The notes under the pieces are model-generated. The model saw nothing but the letters and a program-made list of their open reading frames with translations. It was not told the DNA's origin and searched no databases. The position numbers and the translations under genes were made by a program. From NCBI GenBank assembly GCA_003457145.1, contig DMSR01000316.1, positions 1,487-17,911 of the forward strand: a DNA stretch of 16,425 nt. Reading direction: 5' to 3'. Origin of the DNA: Bacillus sp. (in: firmicutes) (GTDB lineage Bacteria; Bacillota; Bacilli; Bacillales; Cytobacillaceae). Shown here one piece after another: positions 10,070 through 16,425 of the stretch (position 1 is the first letter of the stretch; each line of letters begins with the position of its first letter).

Positions 10070-10096
10070 AAACCGCCTTATTTCAAGGCGGTTTTT
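10070..10096 (+). terminator. Rho-independent terminator after fbaA
   Basis: AAACCGCCTT (10070-10079) pairs perfectly with AAGGCGGTTT around an ATTTC loop, and the U-run continues to 10096. It ends 49 bases before the transaldolase start, so tal expression must come from read-through or from an unseen promoter. Confidence 0.93.
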
Positions 10097-10144
10097 ATCC
10101 ATTTTAATGTGATTGAAAATTTTGTCGACTGGAGGCGTTTACAA

Positions 10145-10789
10145 ATGAAGTTTTTTATCGATACTGCCAATATGGAAGAAATTCGCGAGGCGTTCGCGTT
10201 AGGGATTTTATCAGGGGTTACTACAAACCCTTCCCTGGTTGCAAAAGAAAAGAATGTTTCTTTTGAAGACCGCTTGAAAGAAATTACTGAGCTTGTACCT
10301 GGTTCCGTGAGTGCAGAGGTTATTGCGCTTGATGCAGAAGGAATGATTAAAGAGGGAAGGGAGCTTGCGGCAATCGCTCCTAATATCACGATAAAAGTCC
10401 CGATGACTCCAGAAGGCTTGAAAGCTGTGTCAGTGTTTTCGAAAGAAGGAATCAAAACGAATGTGACGCTTGTCTTCAGTGCCAACCAGGCCTTGCTGGC
10501 AGCAAGAGCAGGAGCATCCTATGTTTCTCCGTTCCTAGGAAGGCTGGATGACATTGGCCATAACGGTCTTGACCTGATTTCGACAATCGCTGATATTTTC
10601 ACAATCCATGGAATCGAAACGGAAATCATCGCTGCATCCATCCGCCACCCGCAGCATGTAACAGATGCCGCGCTTCGAGGCGCACATATCTCCACCGTTC
10701 CTTATAAAGTCATCCAGCAAATGTTCAGCCACCCGCTGACTGACAAAGGAATCGAAGCATTCTTAAAAGACTGGAATTCACGCGGATAA
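10145..10789 (+). CDS. tal: Transaldolase (small TalC/MipB-type, YwjH)
   Basis: 214 residues, the short single-barrel transaldolase class shared with fructose-6-phosphate aldolase. It transfers a dihydroxyacetone unit between sugar phosphates in the non-oxidative pentose phosphate pathway. Visible residues: Asp6 in [14 protein letters not shown] (24-31), the Schiff-base Lys84 in ITIKVPMT, and the C-terminal SIRHPQHV phosphate-binding segment. ATG 10145 follows GGAGGCG at good spacing; longer in-frame starts run back into the fbaA terminator region. Position after fbaA matches ywjH in B. subtilis. Whether it acts as transaldolase or as a fructose-6-phosphate aldolase cannot be settled by eye; transaldolase is the usual case in Bacillus. 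Confidence 0.95.
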   Translation: MKFFIDTANMEEIREAFALGILSGVTTNPSLVAKEKNVSFEDRLKEITELVPGSVSAEVIALDAEGMIKEGRELAAIAPNITIKVPMTPEGLKAVSVFSKEGIKTNVTLVFSANQALLAARAGASYVSPFLGRLDDIGHNGLDLISTIADIFTIHGIETEIIAASIRHPQHVTDAALRGAHISTVPYKVIQQMFSHPLTDKGIEAFLKDWNSRG

Positions 10790-10807
10790 AAGACTCTTTT
10801 ATCTTAT

Positions 10808-10866
10808 TCCAGCGCCTGGCCCCTTCAAGGATTCTTGTCGGGGTTAACCAGGGGCTCCGCTTTCTG
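10808..10866. repeat. Palindromic intergenic element after tal
   Basis: Three nested stems: AGCGCCTGG (10811-10819) with CCAGGGGCT (10848-10856), one mismatch; CCCC (10820-10823) with GGGG (10840-10843); CAAG (10826-10829) with CTTG (10834-10837) around GATT. CCGCTTTCTG follows. Its start (CAGCGCCTGG) and end (CCAGG-x-GCT-x-CGCTTT) resemble a repeat I recall from many Bacillaceae genomes (AGCGCCTAGCCCC ... GGGGCTGACCAAGGCGCTTGCGC). It may also help to end tal transcription, though it lacks a U-tract. A separate weak AT-rich stem, GATAAAA/TTTTATC, overlaps the tal stop. Confidence 0.6.
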
Positions 10867-10951
10867 TTAGGAACTTTTACCCAATTTTAAGTTTTTTGCA
10901 TTTTATTACATGAAATTGGGAATATCGTGTAAACTATAGGAATAGAAAACT

Positions 10952-11009
10952 GCCGGAATCTGACTATAGCTGATGGAAATAAATCCCTCGGTAATTCTGG
11001 CCATTTTTT
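10952..11009 (+). promoter_or_regulatory. Terminator-like hairpin in the murA2 leader (putative attenuator or small transcript end)
   Basis: GCCGGAAT (10952-10959) pairs with ATTCTGGC (10994-11001) with one G-U wobble, and a run of six T follows (11004-11009). The 34-base loop could hold a small inner stem (GGA/TCC near 10975-10987). A weak promoter-like TAAACT is at 10930-10935. No gene lies just upstream that it could terminate: tal ended 160 bases before. The hairpin therefore sits within the 361-base gap ahead of murA2. The rest of the gap (11010-11150) shows nothing further that I can support. Confidence 0.45.
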
Positions 11010-11150
11010 CAACCTCAATAGTTATACGCATTTAACAGCCACGAAATCATAATTTCAAAATTTAAAGAAGAGCCTATACGGTCTTAGCTGATATATTATT
11101 TGAATCTCCAGCTTGACCTTGATACATCACGGCTTAGAAGGGAGTCAAAA

Positions 11151-12437
11151 ATGGAAAAGCTTAAGATTGCAGGCGGTTATCCGTTAAAAGGAACTGTTCG
11201 GATCAGCGGTGCCAAGAATAGTGCCGTAGCTTTGATCCCAGCAACAATATTAGCCGAATCTCCTGTGACCATAGAAGGTTTACCGGATATCTCCGATGTC
11301 CACATGCTTAAGGACTTGATGGAGGAAATCGGTGGTACGGTTGAGTTCTCTAACAACGAAATGACGGTTGATCCGTCTTCCATGATTTCCATGCCTTTGC
11401 CGAATGGAAAAGTGAAAAAGCTGAGAGCTTCATATTATCTGATGGGGGCAATGCTTGGGCGTTTCAAAAAGGCTGTCATCGGCCTGCCAGGCGGCTGCCA
11501 TCTTGGACCAAGGCCAATTGACCAGCATATAAAAGGCTTCGAAGCACTTGGAGCCAGTGTGACCAATGAGCAGGGAGCCATCTATTTGCGTGCAGACGAG
11601 CTCCGCGGGGCAAGAATCTACTTAGATGTCGTCAGTGTAGGTGCAACGATCAACATCATGCTTGCTGCCGTTCGGGCCAAGGGCAGGACAATCATTGAAA
11701 ATGCTGCGAAAGAGCCGGAAATCATTGATGTTGCGACATTGCTTACGAATATGGGTGCAAAAATCAAAGGTGCCGGTACAGATGTAATCCGTATCGATGG
11801 GGTTGACGAGCTTCATGGCTGCCGCCACACAATCATCCCTGACCGGATCGAAGCCGGAACTTACTTAATCCTCGGTGCTGCAATCGGTGACGGTGTATTG
11901 ATTGATAATGTCATCCCACAGCATATTGAGTCCCTTGTGGCCAAGCTGAAGGAAATGGGTGCGAAAATTGAGGCCAATGAAGAGCAGATTTTTATCGGAC
12001 CAGCTGATAAATATAAAGCCATTGATATCAAAACACTTGTTTACCCTGGCTTCCCAACAGACCTGCAGCAGCCCTTCACCTCCCTTTTGACAAGGGCCGA
12101 AGGATCGAGTGTTGTGACTGATACGATTTATGGCGCGCGCTTCAAGCATATAGACGAGCTTAGAAGAATGAATGCCAATATAAAAGTAGAAGGCAGATCG
12201 GCCATCATCAACGGCCCGATCAAGCTCCAGGGTGCGAAAGTGAAGGCGAGCGACCTTCGTGCAGGAGCAGCACTCGTCATAGCCGGCTTGATGGCTGAAG
12301 GTATTACCGAGGTTACAGGCTTAGAACATATCGACCGAGGTTATAGCCATATGGTTGAAAAACTGAATGGCCTTGGAGCGACGGTCTGGCGTGAAGATAT
12401 GACCAAAGAAGAACAAGAAGAGGTAAAAAAAGCCTAA
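11151..12437 (+). CDS. murA2: UDP-N-acetylglucosamine 1-carboxyvinyltransferase 2 (MurAB/MurZ paralogue)
   Basis: 428 residues. It transfers enolpyruvate from phosphoenolpyruvate to UDP-GlcNAc, the first committed step of peptidoglycan synthesis, in the cytosol. Lys22-Asn23 in [12 protein letters not shown] bind substrate, and Cys116 in [14 protein letters not shown] is the catalytic cysteine alkylated by fosfomycin. An Asp in GFPTDLQQP (about residue 304) acts as base. Low-GC Gram-positives carry two MurA enzymes; the place between tal and glpX marks this as MurAB (MurZ/Murab) rather than MurAA. The start ATG 11151 follows GAAGGGAG. There is no terminator before glpX, so the two may be one unit. 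Upstream lies the terminator-like hairpin described separately. Confidence 0.96.
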   Translation: MEKLKIAGGYPLKGTVRISGAKNSAVALIPATILAESPVTIEGLPDISDVHMLKDLMEEIGGTVEFSNNEMTVDPSSMISMPLPNGKVKKLRASYYLMGAMLGRFKKAVIGLPGGCHLGPRPIDQHIKGFEALGASVTNEQGAIYLRADELRGARIYLDVVSVGATINIMLAAVRAKGRTIIENAAKEPEIIDVATLLTNMGAKIKGAGTDVIRIDGVDELHGCRHTIIPDRIEAGTYLILGAAIGDGVLIDNVIPQHIESLVAKLKEMGAKIEANEEQIFIGPADKYKAIDIKTLVYPGFPTDLQQPFTSLLTRAEGSSVVTDTIYGARFKHIDELRRMNANIKVEGRSAIINGPIKLQGAKVKASDLRAGAALVIAGLMAEGITEVTGLEHIDRGYSHMVEKLNGLGATVWREDMTKEEQEEVKKA

Positions 12438-12529
12438 AAGTTAAGGTGAAATAACATAGTACGAATATAACAAATGGCTAATGCCTTGCACTGTTAATTG
12501 GTATTCCTGTCTTTTTAACATGGAGGAAT

Positions 12530-12700
12530 GTCTTGCCGCAGCGCCTGGGCTTTCGGATCATAAGTTTCTCCAGCAGGAACCAGAATTGCCTTGGAGCAGT
12601 CTTAAGACATCCGGACTGACAGGAAGCGCTGATGTCGACGATGCCGCGGAGAGTGGCTCTGTTGGTCCGCGTACTAAATACAGGCGTTTGCGCTTTTCAT
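12530..12700. repeat. Long folded element between murA2 and glpX with two alternative closing stems
   Basis: The 301-base gap 12438-12738 holds no supported gene. Nested pairs are visible: CAGCGCCTG (12539-12547) with CAGG-AA-GCGCTG (12620-12631); TTCGGAT (12552-12558) with ATCCGGA (12609-12615); TAAG (12561-12564) with CTTA (12601-12604); CTCCA (12568-12572) with TGGAG (12592-12596). A second hairpin pairs CGCGGA (12645-12650) with TCCGCG (12666-12671). CAGGCG-TTT-GCG (12681-12692) can also pair with the first arm (12537-12547), competing with the first partner. Its ends resemble those of the 10808-10866 element and of a Bacillaceae repeat I recall. Confidence 0.6.
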
Positions 12701-12738
12701 GCGGGCGTTAGTCCTTTTATGATTAAGGGGAGGATTCG

Positions 12739-13701
12739 ATGGAACGGAGTTTAACGATGGAACTTGTCCGCGTGACGGAAGCAGCTGCACTTGCTTCAGC
12801 CCGCTGGATGGGCCGTGGTAAAAAGGATGAGGCAGATGAGGCAGCAACATCTGCTATGAGAGATGTTTTCGATACGATCCCAATGAAGGGTACGGTCGTG
12901 ATCGGTGAAGGGGAAATGGACGAGGCACCGATGCTGTATATCGGCGAAAAACTGGGCTCAGGCTATGGTCCACGTTTGGATGTCGCTGTCGATCCTTTAG
13001 AAGGAACAAACATCGTCGCGTCTGGCGGCTGGAATGCCCTTGCTGTCCTGGCAGTAGCAGACAATGGCAATCTGCTCCATGCGCCGGATATGTATATGGA
13101 TAAAATTGCGGTTGGACCTGAAGCTGTTGGATTGGTTGATATTAATGCGTCCGTACTTGATAACCTTAAGGCAGTCGCAAAAGCAAAAAATAAGGACATT
13201 GAAGATGTAGTGGCAACAATCCTCAACCGCCCGCGCCATGAACATATCATTGCCCAGCTTCGCGATGCAGGAGCAAGAATAAAGCTCATCAATGATGGTG
13301 ATGTAGCAGGTGCAATCAATACTGCGTTTGATTTCACAGGCGTTGATATCCTGTTTGGTTCAGGCGGGGCACCCGAAGGAGTCCTTGCTGCTGTTGCGCT
13401 GAAAAGTCTAGGCGGAGAAATACAGGGCAAGCTTCTTCCTCAGGATGATGCAGAGATTGAACGCTGTAAGAAAATGGGCATCGATATTAATAAGGTACTT
13501 CTCATGGAAGACTTTGTCCGCGGAGATGATGCGATTTTTGCCGCTACAGGGGTCACCGACGGCGAATTGCTCAAGGGCGTCCAGTTCAAAGGTTCATATG
13601 GTTCGACACATTCCGTCGTTATGCGTGCCAAATCAGGTACAGTCCGTTTTATCGAAGGCCAGCATAGCCTGAAGCATAAGCCGCATTTTGTCATGAAATA
13701 A
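12739..13701 (+). CDS. glpX: Class II fructose-1,6-bisphosphatase (GlpX)
   Basis: 320 residues. It removes the 1-phosphate of fructose 1,6-bisphosphate in gluconeogenesis, opposing glycolytic flux through the aldolase substrate made upstream. All five metal ligands known from E. coli GlpX are present at the same numbers: Asp33, Glu57 (in [11 protein letters not shown]), Asp85 and Glu88 (DPLEGT), and Glu213 (GGAPEGV). It is the B. subtilis YwjI orthologue by position and sequence. ATG 12739 follows AAGGGGAGG at good spacing; the internal ATG at codon 7 lacks such a site. It lies downstream of the folded element and has no clear promoter of its own, so it is probably read from murA2. A strong terminator follows. 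Confidence 0.97.
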   Translation: MERSLTMELVRVTEAAALASARWMGRGKKDEADEAATSAMRDVFDTIPMKGTVVIGEGEMDEAPMLYIGEKLGSGYGPRLDVAVDPLEGTNIVASGGWNALAVLAVADNGNLLHAPDMYMDKIAVGPEAVGLVDINASVLDNLKAVAKAKNKDIEDVVATILNRPRHEHIIAQLRDAGARIKLINDGDVAGAINTAFDFTGVDILFGSGGAPEGVLAAVALKSLGGEIQGKLLPQDDAEIERCKKMGIDINKVLLMEDFVRGDDAIFAATGVTDGELLKGVQFKGSYGSTHSVVMRAKSGTVRFIEGQHSLKHKPHFVMK

Positions 13702-13749
13702 GCTCAAATTCCTAAATTTTTTTAAAAAACTGCAAACCCTTTCAATCAG

Positions 13750-13789
13750 GCTCCCTTTTACGTGTTCACGAAAAAAGGGAGCATTGTTT
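13750..13789 (+). terminator. Rho-independent terminator after glpX
   Basis: GCTCCCTTTT (13750-13759) pairs with AAAAGGGAGC, and the inner CGTG (13761-13764) pairs with CACG (13767-13770) around TT. ATTGTTT follows. A very stable hairpin. Confidence 0.88.
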
Positions 13790-13799
13790 ATAAAATATG

Positions 13800-13829
13800 T
13801 TGATTATTTTTCAGGAATAAGGGTAAAAT
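13800..13829 (+). promoter_or_regulatory. Candidate sigma-A promoter of rho
   Basis: TTGATT (13800-13805), an 18-base spacer and TAAAAT (13824-13829). It would give a leader of about 300 bases before the rho start at 14138. Confidence 0.6.
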
Positions 13830-13980
13830 GGAAATTGTTTTAACTTCGAAAAACTGCTTTTATTCTTTCAATTAGGATTTTTCGTAAAACTTTGTGGCTT
13901 TTCACACGAATTCCAGGTGCCAAGGTAAGGAACGAATCAACGCTGCTAAGGAACCAGCGCGACTACAGAACAATATGCCT

Positions 13981-14100
13981 AGCCTTACAGCAACCACCAA
14001 TGCGAAAACAGCCTTCAATTTTAATCCTTCTTACAACCTTCAAAGGAAACTCAATTCTTCTTTTTCCATCCATAGTTTTCATTTCTAATACATTTTTTTA
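13981..14100 (+). promoter_or_regulatory. C-rich, G-poor rho leader: probable rut site for autoregulation
   Basis: By hand count this 120-base stretch has about 31 C and 8 G, with C's spaced in YC pairs (CAACCACC, CCTTC, TTCC) and little secondary structure. That is what Rho needs to load on RNA. rho of B. subtilis is known to limit its own expression. The whole leader from about 13836 to 14137 has no other supported gene. I infer that Rho binds here and stops its own transcript. Confidence 0.6.
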
Positions 14101-14137
14101 TGGAGGAAATCGAAATATTTTAAGGCGTGGTGACAAT

Positions 14138-15409
14138 ATGGAAGTCAATATTTCAAGCTTAGAAAATATGAAATTAAAAGAGCTTTATGAACTGGCAAAA
14201 GAATATAAAGTTTCTTATTACAGCAAGTTGTCAAAAAAGGAACTGATTTTTGCGATTTTAAAAGCACGTGCAGAACAACAGGGTTATTTCTTCATGGAAG
14301 GCGTCCTCGAAATCATCCAGTCGGAAGGCTTCGGATTTTTGCGTCCGATCAACTATTCGCCCAGCTCTGAGGATATCTACATTTCAGCTTCGCAAATCCG
14401 GCGATTTGATTTAAGGAATGGAGACAAGGTTTCCGGAAAAGTGCGTCCGCCAAAAGAAAACGAGCGCTATTTCGGTTTGCTCCAGGTGGAAGCAGTCAAT
14501 GGCGATGATCCTGAATCGGCTAAGGAAAGAGTGCATTTCCCAGGTCTGACACCATTATATCCTGACCGCATGATGAAACTGGAGACAACCCATAAACATG
14601 TTTCTACTAGAATCATGGATGTTATCTCTCCAGTCGGCTTCGGCCAGCGCGGCTTGATTGTTGCCCCGCCTAAGGCTGGTAAAACGATGCTTTTGAAAGA
14701 AATTGCGAACAGCATCACAACGAACCATCCGGAGGCAGAGTTGATTGTACTCTTGATTGATGAACGTCCGGAAGAAGTAACCGATATCGAACGTTCTGTA
14801 GCAGGAGATGTTGTCAGTTCAACCTTCGATGAGGTGCCTGAAAATCACATCAAGGTAGCTGAGCTTGTTCTTGAGCGTGCGATGCGCCTTGTCGAACATA
14901 AGCGGGATGTCATCATCCTGATGGACAGCATCACCCGCCTTGCCCGAGCGTACAATCTCGTTATTCCGCCAAGCGGCCGTACATTGTCAGGCGGTATCGA
15001 CCCCGCTGCGTTCCACCGCCCAAAGCGCTTTTTCGGTGCTGCACGAAATATCGAAGAAGGTGGCAGCTTGACAATCCTTGCTACGGCGCTTGTTGATACA
15101 GGCTCTCGTATGGATGATGTTATTTATGAAGAATTCAAGGGTACAGGAAACATGGAATTGCACCTGGACCGTTCACTTGCAGAAAGACGGATCTTCCCGG
15201 CTATCGACATCCGCAGGTCAGGGACGCGTAAGGAAGAACTGCTAATTCCGAAGGATCACCTCGACAAGCTATGGGCCATCCGCAAGTCGATGTCAGATTC
15301 GCCGGATTTCGCGGAGAAGTTCCTGCGTAAATTAAAGCAATCGAAATCGAATGAAGATTTCTTCGCCGTTCTTGGTGAAGAAATGAAGGGGAATACCAAG
15401 CGTTCTTAG
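14138..15409 (+). CDS. rho: Transcription termination factor Rho
   Basis: 423 residues, lacking the N-terminal insert of some actinobacterial Rho proteins. The N-terminal helical part (1-50, [26 protein letters not shown]) leads into the RNA-binding cold-shock-like domain (about 52-125) with GFGFLRP and [16 protein letters not shown]. The RecA-like ATPase domain has Walker A APPKAGKT (176-183), catalytic ERPEEVTD, and Walker B with Asp263 in [18 protein letters not shown] and [17 protein letters not shown] form the Q- and R-loop region that contacts RNA. The hexamer translocates along RNA and releases polymerase. ATG 14138 is chosen by homology; the ribosome-binding site (AAGGCGTGGTGA) is poor, which fits low expression. 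The reading frame stays open upstream to 13892, but that part is the leader. Confidence 0.98.
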   Translation: MEVNISSLENMKLKELYELAKEYKVSYYSKLSKKELIFAILKARAEQQGYFFMEGVLEIIQSEGFGFLRPINYSPSSEDIYISASQIRRFDLRNGDKVSGKVRPPKENERYFGLLQVEAVNGDDPESAKERVHFPGLTPLYPDRMMKLETTHKHVSTRIMDVISPVGFGQRGLIVAPPKAGKTMLLKEIANSITTNHPEAELIVLLIDERPEEVTDIERSVAGDVVSSTFDEVPENHIKVAELVLERAMRLVEHKRDVIILMDSITRLARAYNLVIPPSGRTLSGGIDPAAFHRPKRFFGAARNIEEGGSLTILATALVDTGSRMDDVIYEEFKGTGNMELHLDRSLAERRIFPAIDIRRSGTRKEELLIPKDHLDKLWAIRKSMSDSPDFAEKFLRKLKQSKSNEDFFAVLGEEMKGNTKRS

Positions 15410-15436
15410 TTCCATATTATGGATTTAAAAACTAGC

Positions 15437-15465
15437 TTGAAAAATACAATTGGACTTGTTATAAT
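15437..15465 (+). promoter_or_regulatory. Sigma-A promoter of rpmE
   Basis: TTGAAA (15437-15442), a 17-base spacer and TATAAT (15460-15465), with TG at 15457-15458 making an extended -10. It is the strongest promoter match in the window, as expected for a ribosomal protein gene. No rho terminator is visible before it. Confidence 0.88.
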
Positions 15466-15487
15466 GAGGACAGTGTGTTTTTCCAAT

Positions 15488-15513
15488 AACGGCTGGTATG
15501 AACAATAGCCGTT
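15488..15513 (+). promoter_or_regulatory. Hairpin in the rpmE leader
   Basis: AACGGCT (15488-15494) pairs perfectly with AGCCGTT (15507-15513) around a 12-base loop. It lies in the predicted 5' leader, about 17 bases after the likely transcription start and 48 bases before the L31 start codon. Leaders of ribosomal protein genes are often bound by their own product. I recall a conserved L31 leader motif being predicted in Firmicutes, but I could not compare it with this one. Confidence 0.5.
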
Positions 15514-15561
15514 GATTATAACTCTGTTTCGAATGATTCAGGGCGGAAGGAGATGAAAAGA

Positions 15562-15777
15562 ATGAAATCAGGAATTCATCCAAACTACAAAACAGTTAAG
15601 GTGACTTGTGCTTGCGGCAACGAATTTGAAACTGGTTCTGTAAAGAACGAGATTCGCGTTGAAACTTGCTCTGAGTGCCATCCTTTCTATACTGGACGTC
15701 AAAAATTCGCTGAAGCTGGCGGACGTGTTGACCGTTTCAACAAAAAATACGGCCTTAAAGGTCAAGAGCAAGAGTAA
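15562..15777 (+). CDS. rpmE: 50S ribosomal protein L31 (zinc-binding form)
   Basis: 71 residues. It is the C-plus, zinc-containing type of L31 that bridges the 50S and 30S subunits. Cys16 and Cys18 ([12 protein letters not shown]) and Cys36/Cys39 ([14 protein letters not shown]) are the four metal ligands; conserved HPFYTGRQK and [12 protein letters not shown] follow. The C-terminus extends a few residues (KGQEQE) beyond the B. subtilis protein. ATG 15562 is chosen over ATG 15553 because GGAAGGAG (15545-15552) abuts the latter but is well spaced for the former, and [10 protein letters not shown] is the family N-terminus. The zinc form is commonly replaced by a zinc-free paralogue under zinc starvation; no such paralogue is in this window. 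Confidence 0.97.
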   Translation: MKSGIHPNYKTVKVTCACGNEFETGSVKNEIRVETCSECHPFYTGRQKFAEAGGRVDRFNKKYGLKGQEQE

Positions 15778-15790
15778 TAACAGAATTCAA

Positions 15791-15829
15791 AAAACAGGCA
15801 AGAAGCTTTGTGACTTGCCTGTTTTTTAT
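15791..15829 (+). terminator. Rho-independent terminator after rpmE
   Basis: ACAGGCAAG (15794-15802) pairs perfectly with CTTGCCTGT (15814-15822), extended by A-T pairs, then TTTTTT. Confidence 0.93.
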
Positions 15830-15940
15830 TGTCTATAATCCCTTTTATGGTGAATTTTCAAGTACATAAAGCGAATGGACCGGCTGTCTGAAGTTAATTT
15901 TGTGAACTTAATTATTCAGTCTGGATTTAGTGCTTTTATT

Positions 15941-15949
15941 TGTTATAAT
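15941..15949 (+). promoter_or_regulatory. Candidate extended -10 promoter of tdk
   Basis: TGTTATAAT (15941-15949) is a perfect extended -10 element. The -35 position (about 15921-15926, CTGGAT) is poor, which extended -10 promoters tolerate. The leader would be about 165 bases. Confidence 0.6.
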
Positions 15950-16005
15950 GGAAAAAGCTGAAAAATAGTGTCGGAGTTTTGCCAGATTCTGTTTGAAAAA
16001 CTTGC

Positions 16006-16019
16006 CTTTCATATGAAAG
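16006..16019. repeat. 14-base perfect palindrome in the tdk leader
   Basis: CTTTCATATGAAAG is a perfect palindrome. It is enclosed by a second pair, ATTCTG (15986-15991) and CAGAAT (16020-16025). It could be an RNA hairpin or a protein site; no function is assigned. The rest of the 343-base gap between rpmE and tdk shows no gene. Confidence 0.4.
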
Positions 16020-16120
16020 CAGAATTTACAATCGATGAGACAATTCCCATAACATCGCGGTGAAACACAATTATTACGAAGAAACTTTTTACATGTCCAG
16101 CGAGGAAGGAGAGGCCGACC

Positions 16121-16425
16121 ATGTACGTTATGAAACAAAGCGGTTGGGTCGAATTGATTTGCGGCAGCATGTTCTCGGGAAAATCGGAGGAATTGATCCG
16201 CCGAGTTCGCAGAACCCAATTTGCCAAGCAAAAAATTGCTGTCTTCAAGCCGAAAATCGATAACCGCTATAGTGAAGAATCAGTTGTATCGCACAACGGA
16301 ACGACAGTTACTGCAAAGCCTATAGCTAACTCTACAGAAATTTTCCAGCATATCAACCCAGATATCGATGTGATTGCGATCGACGAAATCCAGTTTTTTG
16401 ATCAGGAAATCGTCCAGGTTGTCCA
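16121..16425 (+). CDS. tdk: Thymidine kinase (N-terminal 101 residues; cut by window end)
   Basis: The frame runs open to the window end. The protein begins [28 protein letters not shown], with the Walker A loop GSMFSGKS at 15-22, typical of the TK1-like thymidine kinases. [10 protein letters not shown] and VVSHNGT follow, then IDEIQFFD with Asp88-Glu89, where Glu89 is the expected catalytic base. It salvages thymidine to dTMP using ATP. The zinc-binding C-terminal half lies outside the window. The ATG at 16121 follows GGAAGGAG (16105-16112). The position after rpmE matches B. subtilis. Confidence 0.96.
   Translation, partial: MYVMKQSGWVELICGSMFSGKSEELIRRVRRTQFAKQKIAVFKPKIDNRYSEESVVSHNGTTVTAKPIANSTEIFQHINPDIDVIAIDEIQFFDQEIVQVV

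Noticed and set aside
12481..12711. 76-residue open frame between murA2 and glpX
   Set aside because: It coincides with the palindromic element and has no convincing ribosome-binding site. Its residues are explained by the folded DNA. I judge it non-coding.
12640..12720. T-box riboswitch ahead of glpX
   Set aside because: GTGG and CCGCG strings suggested a T-box, but the conserved GGGTGG-x-ACCGCG run and a terminator with U-tract are missing, and glpX is not an amino-acid gene.
12963..13430. 155-residue minus-strand open frame inside glpX
   Set aside because: It is a shadow of conserved GlpX coding sequence; the sense frame has all catalytic residues.
13892..14137. In-frame N-terminal extension of Rho by 82 residues
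   Set aside because: The composition is unlike Rho and homologues start at the MEVN/MKDV position. The region carries the C-rich leader, and no ribosome-binding site precedes the upstream start.
15908..16248. Minus-strand open frames across the tdk leader
   Set aside because: They overlap the tdk promoter, ribosome-binding site and 5' coding region and show no recognisable domain or start site.

Overview
The window is a chromosomal segment of a low-to-mid-GC Gram-positive spore former of the Bacillaceae. Three things point there: a near-perfect Spo0F, an RpoE (delta subunit) with its acidic tail, and the gene order rpoE-pyrG-ywjG-spo0F-fbaA-tal-murA2-glpX-rho-rpmE-tdk known from Bacillus subtilis. 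It is not B. subtilis itself: fatty-acid/branched-acyl genes (acyl-CoA dehydrogenase, a TetR regulator, icmF) lie upstream of rpoE. They resemble the arrangement in Mesobacillus/Cytobacillus/Priestia/Geobacillus-like genomes. I cannot name the species.

Layout. 1-4017: the 3' end of an acyl-CoA dehydrogenase gene, then a TetR regulator overlapping by 4 bases with icmF, the fused adenosylcobalamin-dependent isobutyryl-CoA mutase/G-protein chaperone. A terminator follows at about 4105-4139. 4379-5294: a small unrecognised two-helix membrane protein and rpoE. 5306-7329: pyrG (CTP synthase) with its own promoter, a leader attenuator of the reiterative-transcription type and a 3' terminator. 7356-7496: a structured dispersed-repeat-like element. 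7638-8159 (minus): ywjG-type SIS/DUF2529 protein. 8249-8801: spo0F with a sigma-H-like promoter. 9039-10096: fbaA. 10145-10789: transaldolase. 10808-11009: a palindromic repeat and a possible attenuator. 11151-12437: murA2. 12530-12700: a long folded element between murA2 and glpX. 12739-13701: glpX. 13800-15409: rho with a long C-rich, G-poor leader. 15437-15829: rpmE. 15941-16425: tdk, cut by the window end.

The genes are mostly core housekeeping: transcription (delta, Rho), nucleotide supply (CTP synthase, thymidine kinase), central carbon (aldolase, transaldolase, class II fructose bisphosphatase), cell wall (MurA2), translation (L31) and the sporulation phosphorelay (Spo0F). The icmF block links branched-chain or odd acyl-CoA catabolism to B12. 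FbaA and GlpX catalyse opposing sections of glycolysis and gluconeogenesis.

No complete new multi-gene system is visible. The interesting material is between the genes: a conserved-type pyrG attenuator, a probable Rho autoregulatory leader, an apparent attenuator ahead of murA2, an L31 leader hairpin, and three folded intergenic elements, two of which seem to share ends. Pairings and base counts were made by hand; no folding, database search or alignment was run.
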